From: Bacteroidota bacterium
Lineage (GTDB): Bacteria; Bacteroidota; Ignavibacteria; UBA10030; UBA8401
Assembly: GCA_023229405.1 (NCBI GenBank)
Contig: JALNZH010000001.1
Coordinates: forward strand, 1 to 49,105
Length of the DNA: 49,105 bases
Direction: 5' to 3'
Shown here: positions 7,843 through 17,135 of the stretch, piece after piece
How positions within the stretch are numbered: the first letter of the stretch is position 1
How the letters are laid out: the number at the start of each line of letters is the position of its first letter
Program-made: the position numbers and the translations under genes
Notes under the pieces: generated by a model
Told to the model about the DNA's origin: nothing
Database searches by the model: none
The model's input: the letters and a program-made list of their open reading frames with translations, nothing else

Positions 7843-9185
7843 TATTTTTTGATCTGTTCCAGAATTTTCGGGATCACTTTCTTTTGCAGATCCGCCGCGA
7901 TTTCATCATACGCCTTCATGCCGGCCTTATCGGAATTGATGCTGACTCCTTTCACATTGTTATATGATGTTTTATACACTTCCTCTCCAGAATTCAGATC
8001 AGTCACCGAAATGTTTGCATCCACATACACAGTATACAATCCGCTGTATTCACCGCCATCTCTGCCGTTCGCTTTCACCGAGATGAGAACGTTGGCTTTC
8101 GATGCGTCATCGACAAACGAAAATCCCTGTGTGGAAAGCGTATTTTTCAGAAGCGGTTCGATGCGCGGTAGTTTCAGCGGATGACCAAGTAGCGACTCTT
8201 CTGTCTCGAAGACAATGGTAAGCGAAACTACGTTCATGGTGAAGCGGGTCATTGGCAGTGTGAAACTCTTCATCAGCGCAACGATAAGCGGCGAACCGTT
8301 CTCACCCAGCAATGCGGCGGGATCCGCTTCGGCTTTTACCAGTTGCAGTTTGTCCGTTGCCGCCACTTTGGCAATCTGTGTGGAGGCGATGCCGCTTTTG
8401 TCCGATCGACTAATGGGAATAATATCACCCGATCCGCGAATGAAAGAAAACCGCACGGGAAAATTTTGCACGACGGATGCTGTTGCGGTATTGGTTACCA
8501 TTACTTCCAGCGGAGAACGAAGCGGTTTGCCGACCTGTGCATCTACTTTTCCATTTTTTGCCTTTAGTTCGACGGTATTCAGTACAGACTGGAGTGAGGA
8601 GAATAACTCGTTTATTAAAAAGATTTTCCCCGTGCCGAATTGGACTTCCATCGTCTCGCCGAGAAATTTTTCCACCGCAGCAAGGGATTGAACATATGAT
8701 TGCAGCGCTTCGCCCGTGTTGTTTGCTTTTTCCGCCGCTTTTGCTTTGGTAAAAAAATCTAGCGCCAGCGACGTGGCTTTGCGTAATTTCTCCGCCTGCA
8801 TCCGTTTGTATTCCGCGATGGAAAGACGATGATACACCCAATATTGATCTCCCCCATCCCATGTATCGACAGCTTCCACGCCCTCCAGATCTGCCTTGGT
8901 CGAAGTCTGTACAGCAGATTGGTACTCTTCGCTGTACTCACCGAGTTTTTCGCTTACGTTACTTTTTTGCGATGCATCAATCGAAACGACAATCTGTTGC
9001 GCAATGTCGTTAAGAGCGGCATCCTTTGCACGTTGCAAGTATTCATTGGCACTTCCCGATTTCGGCACTACGCCTATCCCGTGGTAATATCCTGCAGTGT
9101 TAGGGCGTTTTTCCACCCACGCCGGTTGTTCTCCCTGAGAGAATGCAAACGTGAGCATGAACAGTAGAAGCGTACATTGTTTCAT
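7842..9185 (-). CDS. long LPP20-type secreted protein
   Basis: 447 residues from MKQCTLLLFMLTFAFSQ. The frame is open to 9341; ATGs at 9191 and 9209 are also possible and no clear ribosome site decides. After the signal peptide come QPAWVEKRP and YYHGIGVVPKSG, then an Ala-rich helix (AKDAALNDIAQQI), the LPP20-type domain. A helical middle (about 150-200) is followed by a beta-sandwich region (PLEVMVTNTATASVVQNFPVRF) and a C-terminal domain with KANVLISVKANGRD...YTVYVDANISVTD, resembling lipoprotein domains that carry the same LPP20 region. Its stop shares one base with the prsW-type start. It is the largest LPP20-type protein of the run, and its function is unknown. Confidence 0.82.
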   Translation of the reverse strand: MKQCTLLLFMLTFAFSQGEQPAWVEKRPNTAGYYHGIGVVPKSGSANEYLQRAKDAALNDIAQQIVVSIDASQKSNVSEKLGEYSEEYQSAVQTSTKADLEGVEAVDTWDGGDQYWVYHRLSIAEYKRMQAEKLRKATSLALDFFTKAKAAEKANNTGEALQSYVQSLAAVEKFLGETMEVQFGTGKIFLINELFSSLQSVLNTVELKAKNGKVDAQVGKPLRSPLEVMVTNTATASVVQNFPVRFSFIRGSGDIIPISRSDKSGIASTQIAKVAATDKLQLVKAEADPAALLGENGSPLIVALMKSFTLPMTRFTMNVVSLTIVFETEESLLGHPLKLPRIEPLLKNTLSTQGFSFVDDASKANVLISVKANGRDGGEYSGLYTVYVDANISVTDLNSGEEVYKTSYNNVKGVSINSDKAGMKAYDEIAADLQKKVIPKILEQIKK

Positions 9186-9243
9186 AGACATGAGATTAAA
9201 TGGATTCATAAAAAGAGATTTGCCGAATGATTCAGTTTCGCCG

Positions 9244-10449
9244 TTATTTACTCCATTCGTTATAAAGCCCCATCCGTTCGCTAACCTTTGCAACATACGA
9301 CCGTGTTTCTTCAAACGGAAGGTTGGTTCGCAAATGAGCAAACACCTGCTCGGAAGTCATATCATTAATCTTTGGAAGCGCCTGGTTTACATTCCGTTTC
9401 CCGGTAAATGCTTTGGCAACATTTCCCGGACCAGTATTATATGCCGAGATCACACAATAGATTCTGCTCTTCGGATCTTTCACACCGCGAAATTCTACCG
9501 TGAGCAATTTCGTTAAATATGCCGTGCCCAATGCGATGTTATTGTCGGGGATAAACAGAAATTCTCCCGTCACCAGTGAATCCTTTTTATGTGCAAAGAA
9601 AAATGCGTCGCGCGCGCCGGACTTCGGCACTAACTGCATCAACCCGAATGCTGGAACGGGCGACCGGGCTTTGGGATTAAAGTAACTTTCCGTATGCATA
9701 ATAGCATAGACGAGCGTGATATCGATGCCGAAGTGTTCCGATTCCCTCCGGACATTTTCACGGAACTCAGCAGCACGTTTTTTAACATGATCCGGAACAA
9801 GTGGCATCTGCACGCCGATCACGACACGTTTGATACCGTCTTTTCCTGTTACCAGTTGCTGCGTTACTTCCGCTTTTTTTATTGTCTCTTCCGCAAATTG
9901 CGATGCATTCCGCTCGGTAACAGGCGACCCATCTGCTTTTGCAAGTTGTCCGGAGACAATCGGTTTCTGTTCGGGCGTGATGTGATTCTTCACTTCCAAC
10001 GGATCGGTCCCCCCTTTGGCGACAGCCAGCCGGGCAATCTCTTCCTTCAATTTTCCACGAACCGCCGCAGTATTCTTCGCTTCCGTTTCCGTCACCAACA
10101 CTTCCACCACAGCACTCCCATTCTCGAAGTTAATCGACCGTCTGGAAGAAAAATCGGGCTCGTACGAAACGTACACTTCTTTCGTGCTTATTTTACTCTC
10201 TTTTTTTCCCCACTTTTTTTCGATCTGTCCGGTATACTCCCTGAACAGACGCTCCTGTTCTTTCGAGTACGCATCGAACTGCTTCGTTACTTCAGTGGAA
10301 TACTGACGGAACGATTCCTCCTCCTGCCGAACTCCCAGTTCCTGATCGTTCAGAAATTTCTCATAGTCGGTGGTCTGTGAAGTATCCTGCGCAGAGGAGA
10401 TGACAACCGCCGAAAAAACAGCGGCAAAAAAAAATCGATGGATAACCAT
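9244..10449 (-). CDS. MltC-like lytic murein transglycosylase
   Basis: 401 residues. GGAGGTGCCA precedes the ATG at 10449, which fixes the start inside a frame open to 10461. A signal peptide (FFFAAVFSAVVISSAQ) is followed by a long Glu/Gln-rich coiled coil (about 30-90). Residues about 100-215 resemble the DUF3393 domain of MltC, itself similar to LPP20. Residues about 235-395 form a goose-lysozyme-like SLT domain with catalytic Glu254 in MHTESYFNPKA, GLMQLVP, AYNTGPGNV and PFEETRSYV. It should cleave peptidoglycan to 1,6-anhydro products. Unlike E. coli MltC it lacks a lipobox, so it may be soluble in the periplasm. It lies 14 bases after the propeller gene. Confidence 0.9.
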   Translation of the reverse strand: MVIHRFFFAAVFSAVVISSAQDTSQTTDYEKFLNDQELGVRQEEESFRQYSTEVTKQFDAYSKEQERLFREYTGQIEKKWGKKESKISTKEVYVSYEPDFSSRRSINFENGSAVVEVLVTETEAKNTAAVRGKLKEEIARLAVAKGGTDPLEVKNHITPEQKPIVSGQLAKADGSPVTERNASQFAEETIKKAEVTQQLVTGKDGIKRVVIGVQMPLVPDHVKKRAAEFRENVRRESEHFGIDITLVYAIMHTESYFNPKARSPVPAFGLMQLVPKSGARDAFFFAHKKDSLVTGEFLFIPDNNIALGTAYLTKLLTVEFRGVKDPKSRIYCVISAYNTGPGNVAKAFTGKRNVNQALPKINDMTSEQVFAHLRTNLPFEETRSYVAKVSERMGLYNEWSK

Positions 10450-10463
10450 TGGCACCTCCACAG

Positions 10464-12854
10464 TTAAGGAATAACAATACCGGTCACTTCATCGGAATCC
10501 ACCACCAGTACCGATGAATTATCCGGCATAATAACAACGGCGCTTTCGCTGTCAATCTTCGTTGTCGACACTACCTTACCGCTTTCCGTATTCACGACGA
10601 CGGCATAGCCATCCATAATGTAAAAAATGTGACCGTTCAATTGAACCGGTCGTTGGTGGATGGTGGCAGCATCGTAATCCCATTCATAGTGCCAATTCCT
10701 TCGTCCTGTCGACGCATTCACCGATGCGATGCCGTCATCACCGAAAAGCAGTAATCGGTCTGCCTGCCGGTGGTATTCCACGTGCAATATCCTGGAAAGC
10801 GAAATCGTAAAAGATTCACCGGCGATGACGGATTTTTTTATCTGAAAAGCACTGTCTTCAATCCAATCTGCCGTCAATAGTTTTTCGTTATTCCAGGATG
10901 TTGATCGCTGGAAGAGATCTTCATAATCCATCGATCCAACTCCGCTGTCAGAAAATTCAAACTTCCAACTGAGCATTCCTTTGCGCTCAGGGCTGAGCGA
11001 TAACGAATACAAGAATTTTTCATCCGCAAAAAACAAATTCGAATTACCTTTGGCATACTGGGAAATTGAATATCCATGGAACACTTGTCCGGGATCCGCT
11101 TCAAATTCTCTTTTCCACAATACTTTTCCCGTCGCCGTATCCACGGCAAGTAACAAATAATCATCCTCTTCCCATAGCATTTTTTTGCTTATTTTATCTT
11201 TCTTTGCGTCGTACGTAAATCCTTGTTTGGACCCTCCCGTTCGCACAAACAATACCGTATCAATCATCGCCATATCGAAGATGTAACTGCCATTCAAATC
11301 CTGTTCGATCAGCATCCATCGAATCGAACCATTCGAGGCATCCAACGCTACAAGATTTTTATTACCCGGGCACAGAATCATATTCCCCGTTTTCATCGTT
11401 TTGGCAATCGACGCAAGTCCGCCGTCAAACGATACACCATCGGCAATCTTCATATAATTTTTCGACAGAATCTGTCCGTTGGTAATATCCACTCGGACAA
11501 ATCCCTCCCCCCCCGGTTTTTCCGTATTGGGCAGCAGCATATCGGCGCCGGTACGAATAACAAACACCGCACTTTCACTTTCCACCGATACCTGATATTC
11601 AAATCCGATTTCTTCAAATCCGAATGACGGCAGCACTGGTCCGGTAAATTTTCCGATCGCCGGAATTGGTAGTGTCCGTTTTTGCAGTGATTCGTCCGCA
11701 TGAGCAATCAATGTGCGATAATTAATCTTTCCGGTCGGAGCATTGATGCTCATGATGTAAAGTCGTAAACCGTTGCTGGGATCGAGATAAGTTACGATCA
11801 CGTCGTTGGAGTCCTGCACAAGAAACTTATGCAAAAAACCGTTTGCCGGCTGGAATTTCAATGCCGTTTGCCAGGCAATTTTCCCGATGTCTAAATTCCA
11901 ACCGATAATCTTATCTTCCAGACCAACAATCATGATTGCTGCGGAATCTGTTTGTGTCACAATAATATTCCGCAGATCATCTACTTTTGAAGGTATCTGC
12001 GACACTTTTCCGGTTATACTGTTCAGGTGGACAATTCTATCTTCGCCGATCACCGCACATCCAACCGCCGTCGGCATAAGAGGATTGTATTGGTCGGAAA
12101 CCTTCACCGGTATTTGGGCAACCAATTTCTGGAGAACAGTGTTGATGACGATATAATTTTTTTCGAAAATGAATGCCGCAATAGTCTGATCGGGGGAAAT
12201 GTATGACCATGCGCGTTTTCCCTTCACCAGATCGCCGTGCGGTTCGGAGAGTGGAAGCGACAGTAATTTTTTCCCATCATCCATGGAAAGCAATACACAA
12301 TCATTTTTTTCTGTGATAACAAAATATTTGCGCAGCGTCGGCAGCAGGAACGAATTTACGGTTCCCGCTTCAATCAACGAACGTTGATATTCAATAGGAG
12401 TTCTCCATGCTTCGTTTCCGTCGTTCAAACTGATGCCGATATCGAGCGTACTGTATGAAACAATCAGCAGTGTATCAACCTGCGCAAGACCGGAAAACTG
12501 ACTCTGCTCAATCCCTTTATACCACCGTTTCCACTGCACCGATCTGTTTACCATGTCGTAACACACCAGTGTATCTTCATTCGCCACAAGATACAACGTA
12601 TCGTTTACCACCGTATGAATGGCTTTATCGGAATATTCGTCAATTTCAACATTCCACACTTTTTTCCCGGTAGCATTTTCATATAACCAAGCATATTCAT
12701 CGGATGACAAAAACAGATATTTGCCGTTCAGCACCGGTTGTATTTTTTTAACATTATCTTCCAATTCCGCTTTCCAGATGAGTTTTTTTGATTGTCCGGT
12801 AAGGATACTTGCGGTGAGTACAATAATAAATAATAAACGTGAGTAGTATTTCAT
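10464..12854 (-). CDS. secreted PQQ-type beta-propeller protein
   Basis: 796 residues from MKYYSRLLFIIVLTAS (frame open to 12926); GAGGTGCTT precedes the ATG at 12854. After the signal peptide the protein is built of repeated blades in which a Trp closes each unit: LIWKAEL, VWNVEI, VQWKRWY, EAWRTPI, IAWQTAL, IRWMLI, VLWKREF, LSWKFEF, NWHYEW. These are often preceded by ATGK or NASNG turns, as in PQQ/BamB-like propellers. About ten blades suggest one or two propellers. It lacks the catalytic acid/Ca pattern of PQQ alcohol dehydrogenases, so a binding or scaffold role is more likely. It lies between the SH3-M48 protease and the lytic transglycosylase. Confidence 0.85.
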   Translation of the reverse strand: MKYYSRLLFIIVLTASILTGQSKKLIWKAELEDNVKKIQPVLNGKYLFLSSDEYAWLYENATGKKVWNVEIDEYSDKAIHTVVNDTLYLVANEDTLVCYDMVNRSVQWKRWYKGIEQSQFSGLAQVDTLLIVSYSTLDIGISLNDGNEAWRTPIEYQRSLIEAGTVNSFLLPTLRKYFVITEKNDCVLLSMDDGKKLLSLPLSEPHGDLVKGKRAWSYISPDQTIAAFIFEKNYIVINTVLQKLVAQIPVKVSDQYNPLMPTAVGCAVIGEDRIVHLNSITGKVSQIPSKVDDLRNIIVTQTDSAAIMIVGLEDKIIGWNLDIGKIAWQTALKFQPANGFLHKFLVQDSNDVIVTYLDPSNGLRLYIMSINAPTGKINYRTLIAHADESLQKRTLPIPAIGKFTGPVLPSFGFEEIGFEYQVSVESESAVFVIRTGADMLLPNTEKPGGEGFVRVDITNGQILSKNYMKIADGVSFDGGLASIAKTMKTGNMILCPGNKNLVALDASNGSIRWMLIEQDLNGSYIFDMAMIDTVLFVRTGGSKQGFTYDAKKDKISKKMLWEEDDYLLLAVDTATGKVLWKREFEADPGQVFHGYSISQYAKGNSNLFFADEKFLYSLSLSPERKGMLSWKFEFSDSGVGSMDYEDLFQRSTSWNNEKLLTADWIEDSAFQIKKSVIAGESFTISLSRILHVEYHRQADRLLLFGDDGIASVNASTGRRNWHYEWDYDAATIHQRPVQLNGHIFYIMDGYAVVVNTESGKVVSTTKIDSESAVVIMPDNSSVLVVDSDEVTGIVIP

Positions 12855-12977
12855 AAGCACCTCAAAAGAGCAAGTAATAATATGGAACATCATGATATCA
12901 ATGGCGGGCAGCATTTTTTGCGCCACGTCGGAAAACTGGAACTTGATTGGGGGGAAACTTCATTACGTACATTAACC

Positions 12978-14192
12978 CTATCGTACGCCGACAGTGTTCG
13001 ATTGAAATCGGTCGGCAAATTGTCTATCCGTCCGGGAACGGTACCCCTCTTCGCGAATATACTTCTGTGCGTTCAGAATTCGTTCGTTCATGTCATCTTT
13101 CTTCATGTACGTGTCGTCAAAAATATCCTGCGACGAGGCAGACGGCTCATGAATCCGCTGCAACACTGAGGCTAACGAGGTCGGATCATACCCCGCTCTC
13201 TTTAAATACGTCATCGCCAATTGGTCTGCATCCGTTTCATAGGATAATAGTCTCGGAGCGATCAGGTTTTGATAGACATTGTCCGCGTATTCTTCCAGTT
13301 CTTTTTCTTCCTCCCCCATTGGCCCGGTCTCATCTTCCAATTCCGCAAACGCCGATTCAGCTTTAATCTTCGCTTCGCTTTTCTTCAATTCCTTCACACC
13401 ATGTCGCTGCGCCACGTGAACCATCTCATGTGCAATTACCGATGCTAGTTCGGCCTCGTTCGTACACGCACGAACCATACCTTGAGTAATAAAAATATAT
13501 CCGCCGGGGACTGCAAAAGCACCTGCATGATGATCTTTCAAAATGTAAAACCGAAATCCCAGATCGTACGCTTTGGTATATTTGGCCAGGTGATTGCCAA
13601 TCTTATTAATGTAGCGCAGAGCGAGCGGATCTTCTACGATTCCTTTTTGTACCGCTATTTTTTGAGCTATACCGAGTCCGATTCCTTCTTCATGAAAACG
13701 AATATCGAACGGTTTTTCTACAGTCATATATCCGCGAAACGGTTCCAGCGTGAAACTATGCTCGAACGATTCCATCTCATCCATAGAAACAACCGGCTCT
13801 GAATATTTGCTGATTTCTGCCTCTCCTGTCTGACTTCCGTCGACATATTTTTTTCCGAACCCTTTCACTGCGGCGGCTAATTCCGCGCGGGATGCGCGGG
13901 AGGTTGTCTTTCCCTTCAGAATATTTTCATCGCGCGCATTGGTACCGGATTTTTCCGCAAAACTATTTTCAGAAAGCCACCCGAGATCGTTTTGTTCGGT
14001 TTTAACCTTTAGCCAACTTCCTTTTTTCTCCATCTTGCTCACCTCAACCGACGCTGGCAGCGCTGCAATAATCTGAAAATACGATGCCGGACCCTCGCGC
14101 AGATAATTGGTCGGCTGTGTTGTACGTATTTTTTGTGCAGCGATAATTTGCAGGCTCACGACCATTGCCGTTAGTAACCACAAGCTTCTCAT
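12978..14192 (-). CDS. periplasmic SH3-M48 family metalloprotease
   Basis: 404 residues from MRSLWLLTAMVVSLQIIAAQ; GAAGGAG before the ATG at 14192 fixes the start (frame open to 14216). A signal peptide is followed by a bacterial SH3 domain (about 22-85: NYLREGPASYFQIIAAL...WLKVKTEQNDLGWLSE). A linker leads to an M48 peptidase domain (about 170-400) with the zinc motif HEMVH (255-259), RHG and the third ligand Glu in YETDADQLAMTYL. The TPR tail of BepA is missing. The family degrades misfolded outer-membrane proteins (BepA/YfgC, LoiP). The SH3 domain may bind peptidoglycan. The gene lies between the CHASE2 cyclase and the propeller. Confidence 0.9.
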   Translation of the reverse strand: MRSLWLLTAMVVSLQIIAAQKIRTTQPTNYLREGPASYFQIIAALPASVEVSKMEKKGSWLKVKTEQNDLGWLSENSFAEKSGTNARDENILKGKTTSRASRAELAAAVKGFGKKYVDGSQTGEAEISKYSEPVVSMDEMESFEHSFTLEPFRGYMTVEKPFDIRFHEEGIGLGIAQKIAVQKGIVEDPLALRYINKIGNHLAKYTKAYDLGFRFYILKDHHAGAFAVPGGYIFITQGMVRACTNEAELASVIAHEMVHVAQRHGVKELKKSEAKIKAESAFAELEDETGPMGEEEKELEEYADNVYQNLIAPRLLSYETDADQLAMTYLKRAGYDPTSLASVLQRIHEPSASSQDIFDDTYMKKDDMNERILNAQKYIREEGYRSRTDRQFADRFQSNTVGVR

Positions 14193-14245
14193 AATTTCTC
14201 CTTCTATTGTATTCACACAGGCGCTGGTATGTCGCCTGCGTGTTT

Positions 14246-16390
14246 CTACTTTGATGTCATCACATATACGCCGTCCCAGTTGTTTGGCGGCGGGTGCTTC
14301 CGGAACACTTCGCAGCGTTCTATATACATCGATGAAGCAAAATCATCCGACTTCTGATTGAGCACAGTTTTGAACATGGAAATTGCATCGTTCCAATGCT
14401 GCTCCCGGTATAACTTTACTCCTGCCTCGAATGTCTGCACCATTTTCAATCGCTGCTCGGTGATTTCTACCCTTGTGCAGACCACTTCAAAAATTTTAAT
14501 CGGAAGTTTCTTTCCTTTCACCCGCATAATGTCTATTTCGCGAAGCAGAAATTCATCGGTCACTTGTTCGGTTGCTGTCGATTCACTGATCATCAACGAG
14601 GTGCCGTAATATTTGTTCACTCCTTCTAGCCGGGATGCAAGATTCACCGTATCGCCGATTACCGTATATTCTTTTTTCGATCGACCTCCGATATATCCGA
14701 CAACCATCGATCCGGAATTGATACCGATTCTGGTAGAGAACACCGGTTCCCCTTTTTCCCTTGCTTCCTTCGTCATCTCGAACACCACGCGGGAGAATTC
14801 ATATGCCGCCCTGGTCGCCAACAACCGGTGATTCGGATTCTTCAACGGAATGCCGAACTGCACCATCACTGCATCGCCGATGAACTTATCAATTGTACCG
14901 TCGTGCTTAAAAAAAATATCGTTCGCTGTGGAAAAATAATTATTAAGGAATGCGACAAGCTCTTTCGGTTTTTTGGATTCGGAGATGCTTGTGAATCCTT
15001 CGATATCCGAGAACATAATGGATGCTTCAACCTCTTCCCCACCTAATTCCACCCGTTCCGGATCTGCGCTGAGTTGTTTCACCACATGAGGATTGACAAA
15101 CTGTCCGAAGATGCGTTGGATCTGTCTTTTATTCCGGCCTTCGGTTGCAAAATTCCAACCGATAGAAATAACATACGTCAGAACGATCGAAAAAAGCGGA
15201 AATACTGTCTGCACCCAGATCAATTCCCGAAGAAACAATTGTGTTACAATCACAAATAATACTGCCGAGATGGAAAGCATAATTCCGGTACTGACAACAA
15301 TATTTTCGTAAAAATTTGAACTGAATGCGATACACGCCGCCAGCAGCAAACTCAACACAAAAATCCAAACAAATGGCACTTCCCTGATAAAATCGTTCTT
15401 CAGATAATTACTCATCGCCGTTGCATGGATTTCCACTCCGGGATACGGTTCCAAATAGGTGAACGGCGTGTTTTTCAAATCGAATAGGCTCGGTGCGTTT
15501 GAGCCGATAAACACAATCTTATCCTTAAAAATGGAAGCGGGTACATCCGGTTCCATCCCTGCCTGTTCTTTAAAAGCGGAGACAATAACTGAATGAATCG
15601 AATAATATTTGAACACACCATCCGGTCCGCCTTTACCATACCAGTATATCAAGTATGGCGATTCGATCTTTGTGTCGATCGGATGGGATTTGTCGAACAA
15701 ATCTTTATATACATTATACGACAATGCAAACAATCTGTTTCCATGATACGAATACTGCAGTGCAATCCGTCGGCACACGCCGTCTTCATCCGGCACAAAA
15801 TTAACCACTCCAATACTTGTCGCCGCTTCCTGGAACTGCACCAGCGGCGAATAAGATTTATCGAATTCGAACCGATGTGTCTCAGTGACCAACGATTCAA
15901 TGGAGGGAAATTTCACCAGCGGATCACCAGGCTGATCTTCTTCCTCTTGTTTCGTTAAAATAGCCGCCAGATACACATTGCCTGCGGAACGAATTGCGGC
16001 AGCAAAAAGACTGTCATTATACGCTCCAACAGAATTTGCCCGATCTTCGTCCGGCTCGGTAAACTGGAAATCGTACACTACGGCTTTAGCGCCCGCAGCG
16101 GTAAGATAGTCGGTCGTAAGTGCATAAAAATCGCGCGACCAAGGCCAGCTGATCTTTGCTGTCCGTTTAAAATACTGCAGACTGTTTTGATCGATGGTGA
16201 GGATGACAATGTTCGTGTCCGGCTGACGGGAATTCTGTGCGATACGGAACTGGATATCCAACGCATTCAGCTCAACGACTTTCCCGAGTGTCGAAGCGGC
16301 GATGAAATATGCTGCGGTAATCCCTACCACTGCAGAGACGACAGATCTGAATTGTTTTGCAAAGAGGAGTTTCTTCAACGATGGGGACAT
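14246..16390 (-). CDS. CHASE2-domain class III adenylate cyclase
   Basis: 714 residues. The ATG at 16390, after AGGAACGA, is preferred over a GTG at 16411. A first membrane span (about 15-35) precedes a periplasmic CHASE2 domain (about 40-330: LDIQFRIAQNSRQPD, VVYDFQFTEPDEDR, FIGSNA...FDLKNTPF, YPGVEIHA). Three spans follow (about 340-415), then the cyclase domain (455-620). Metal Asp462 (FSDIEGFT) and Asp506 (DKFIGDAV), adenine-selecting Lys502 and Thr576, and transition-state residues in VNLASR are all present, so it should be active and make cAMP. A short TPR-like tail follows. CHASE2 is an extracytoplasmic sensor with unknown ligand. The neighbours are all envelope proteins. Confidence 0.93.
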   Translation of the reverse strand: MSPSLKKLLFAKQFRSVVSAVVGITAAYFIAASTLGKVVELNALDIQFRIAQNSRQPDTNIVILTIDQNSLQYFKRTAKISWPWSRDFYALTTDYLTAAGAKAVVYDFQFTEPDEDRANSVGAYNDSLFAAAIRSAGNVYLAAILTKQEEEDQPGDPLVKFPSIESLVTETHRFEFDKSYSPLVQFQEAATSIGVVNFVPDEDGVCRRIALQYSYHGNRLFALSYNVYKDLFDKSHPIDTKIESPYLIYWYGKGGPDGVFKYYSIHSVIVSAFKEQAGMEPDVPASIFKDKIVFIGSNAPSLFDLKNTPFTYLEPYPGVEIHATAMSNYLKNDFIREVPFVWIFVLSLLLAACIAFSSNFYENIVVSTGIMLSISAVLFVIVTQLFLRELIWVQTVFPLFSIVLTYVISIGWNFATEGRNKRQIQRIFGQFVNPHVVKQLSADPERVELGGEEVEASIMFSDIEGFTSISESKKPKELVAFLNNYFSTANDIFFKHDGTIDKFIGDAVMVQFGIPLKNPNHRLLATRAAYEFSRVVFEMTKEAREKGEPVFSTRIGINSGSMVVGYIGGRSKKEYTVIGDTVNLASRLEGVNKYYGTSLMISESTATEQVTDEFLLREIDIMRVKGKKLPIKIFEVVCTRVEITEQRLKMVQTFEAGVKLYREQHWNDAISMFKTVLNQKSDDFASSMYIERCEVFRKHPPPNNWDGVYVMTSK

Positions 16391-16499
16391 TCGTTCCTGT
16401 TTCTGGGTCACCGGTTATTAGAACTTTGATATTCGTACTGCAGCAAATACATGTATGAAATAGTGAATTTTTGTGATGAAATTCAACGAGAAAATGCGA

Positions 16500-17135
16500 T
16501 CAGGAAGCGGATCGTTTCCGTATTGCGAACAAGCCATACCCTAGTGCGAAAAGCACCATGATGCGGAGCACAATATGCACTGTTAACGCCCGATGATCGT
16601 CGGTTCCAATTTCCTTTAGAAGAATCAAATTGATATTCAGGATGAGTACCCCAATCTGGAACAGCACCAGTGTGATAATCGGAATCGCGTGAAACCGTAT
16701 CAGAAGCCACATCATTCCACCGCCAATAAAGAAAAGATCAATGTATACTTGGTTCCATTGTTCCGTTAAAAGTGCGCCGATGAACATCCATCCGAATTGT
16801 GCCGATAACAACGCAATGATACTTCTCGCTTCCATCAGAACGGTATTTGTTTTATACAATATCCATATCACAGCAATCATCAACACAAACGGAATAAGAA
16901 CGTGAATCCCCGCATACACTCCTAAAAGCAATCCTGCACCGCTGCCGGCGATGGTCCATAATTTTGTTGTGATAAACGATGTATTCGATACGACAGGCGC
17001 GGCACGCTGATTGATAGAAGCCGATTGTTGTGCTGTTTTATACGAATACCGATGGATGGAATTGCAGAAGTACAAGCCCCCGTATTCCATGTACTCCGTT
17101 CCGGTGATGTCACTTTCGCAATACGCACATTTCAT
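16500..17135 (-). CDS. zinc-ribbon membrane protein, unknown function
   Basis: 211 residues. The first 30 carry a Cys-rich module (Cys3, Cys6, Cys24 and a nearby His: CAYCESDITGTEY...YFCNSIHRYSY) that looks like a small zinc-binding ribbon. After a polar linker, six or seven membrane spans run from about residue 60 to 205. The combination suggests a cytosolic zinc finger on a membrane protein. I know no function for it. Its ATG overlaps the stop of the DUF1905-YdeI gene by four bases (ATGA), so the two are translationally coupled. It ends 109 bases before the CHASE2 cyclase start, at the top of the envelope run. Confidence 0.7.
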   Translation of the reverse strand: MKCAYCESDITGTEYMEYGGLYFCNSIHRYSYKTAQQSASINQRAAPVVSNTSFITTKLWTIAGSGAGLLLGVYAGIHVLIPFVLMIAVIWILYKTNTVLMEARSIIALLSAQFGWMFIGALLTEQWNQVYIDLFFIGGGMMWLLIRFHAIPIITLVLFQIGVLILNINLILLKEIGTDDHRALTVHIVLRIMVLFALGYGLFAIRKRSAS

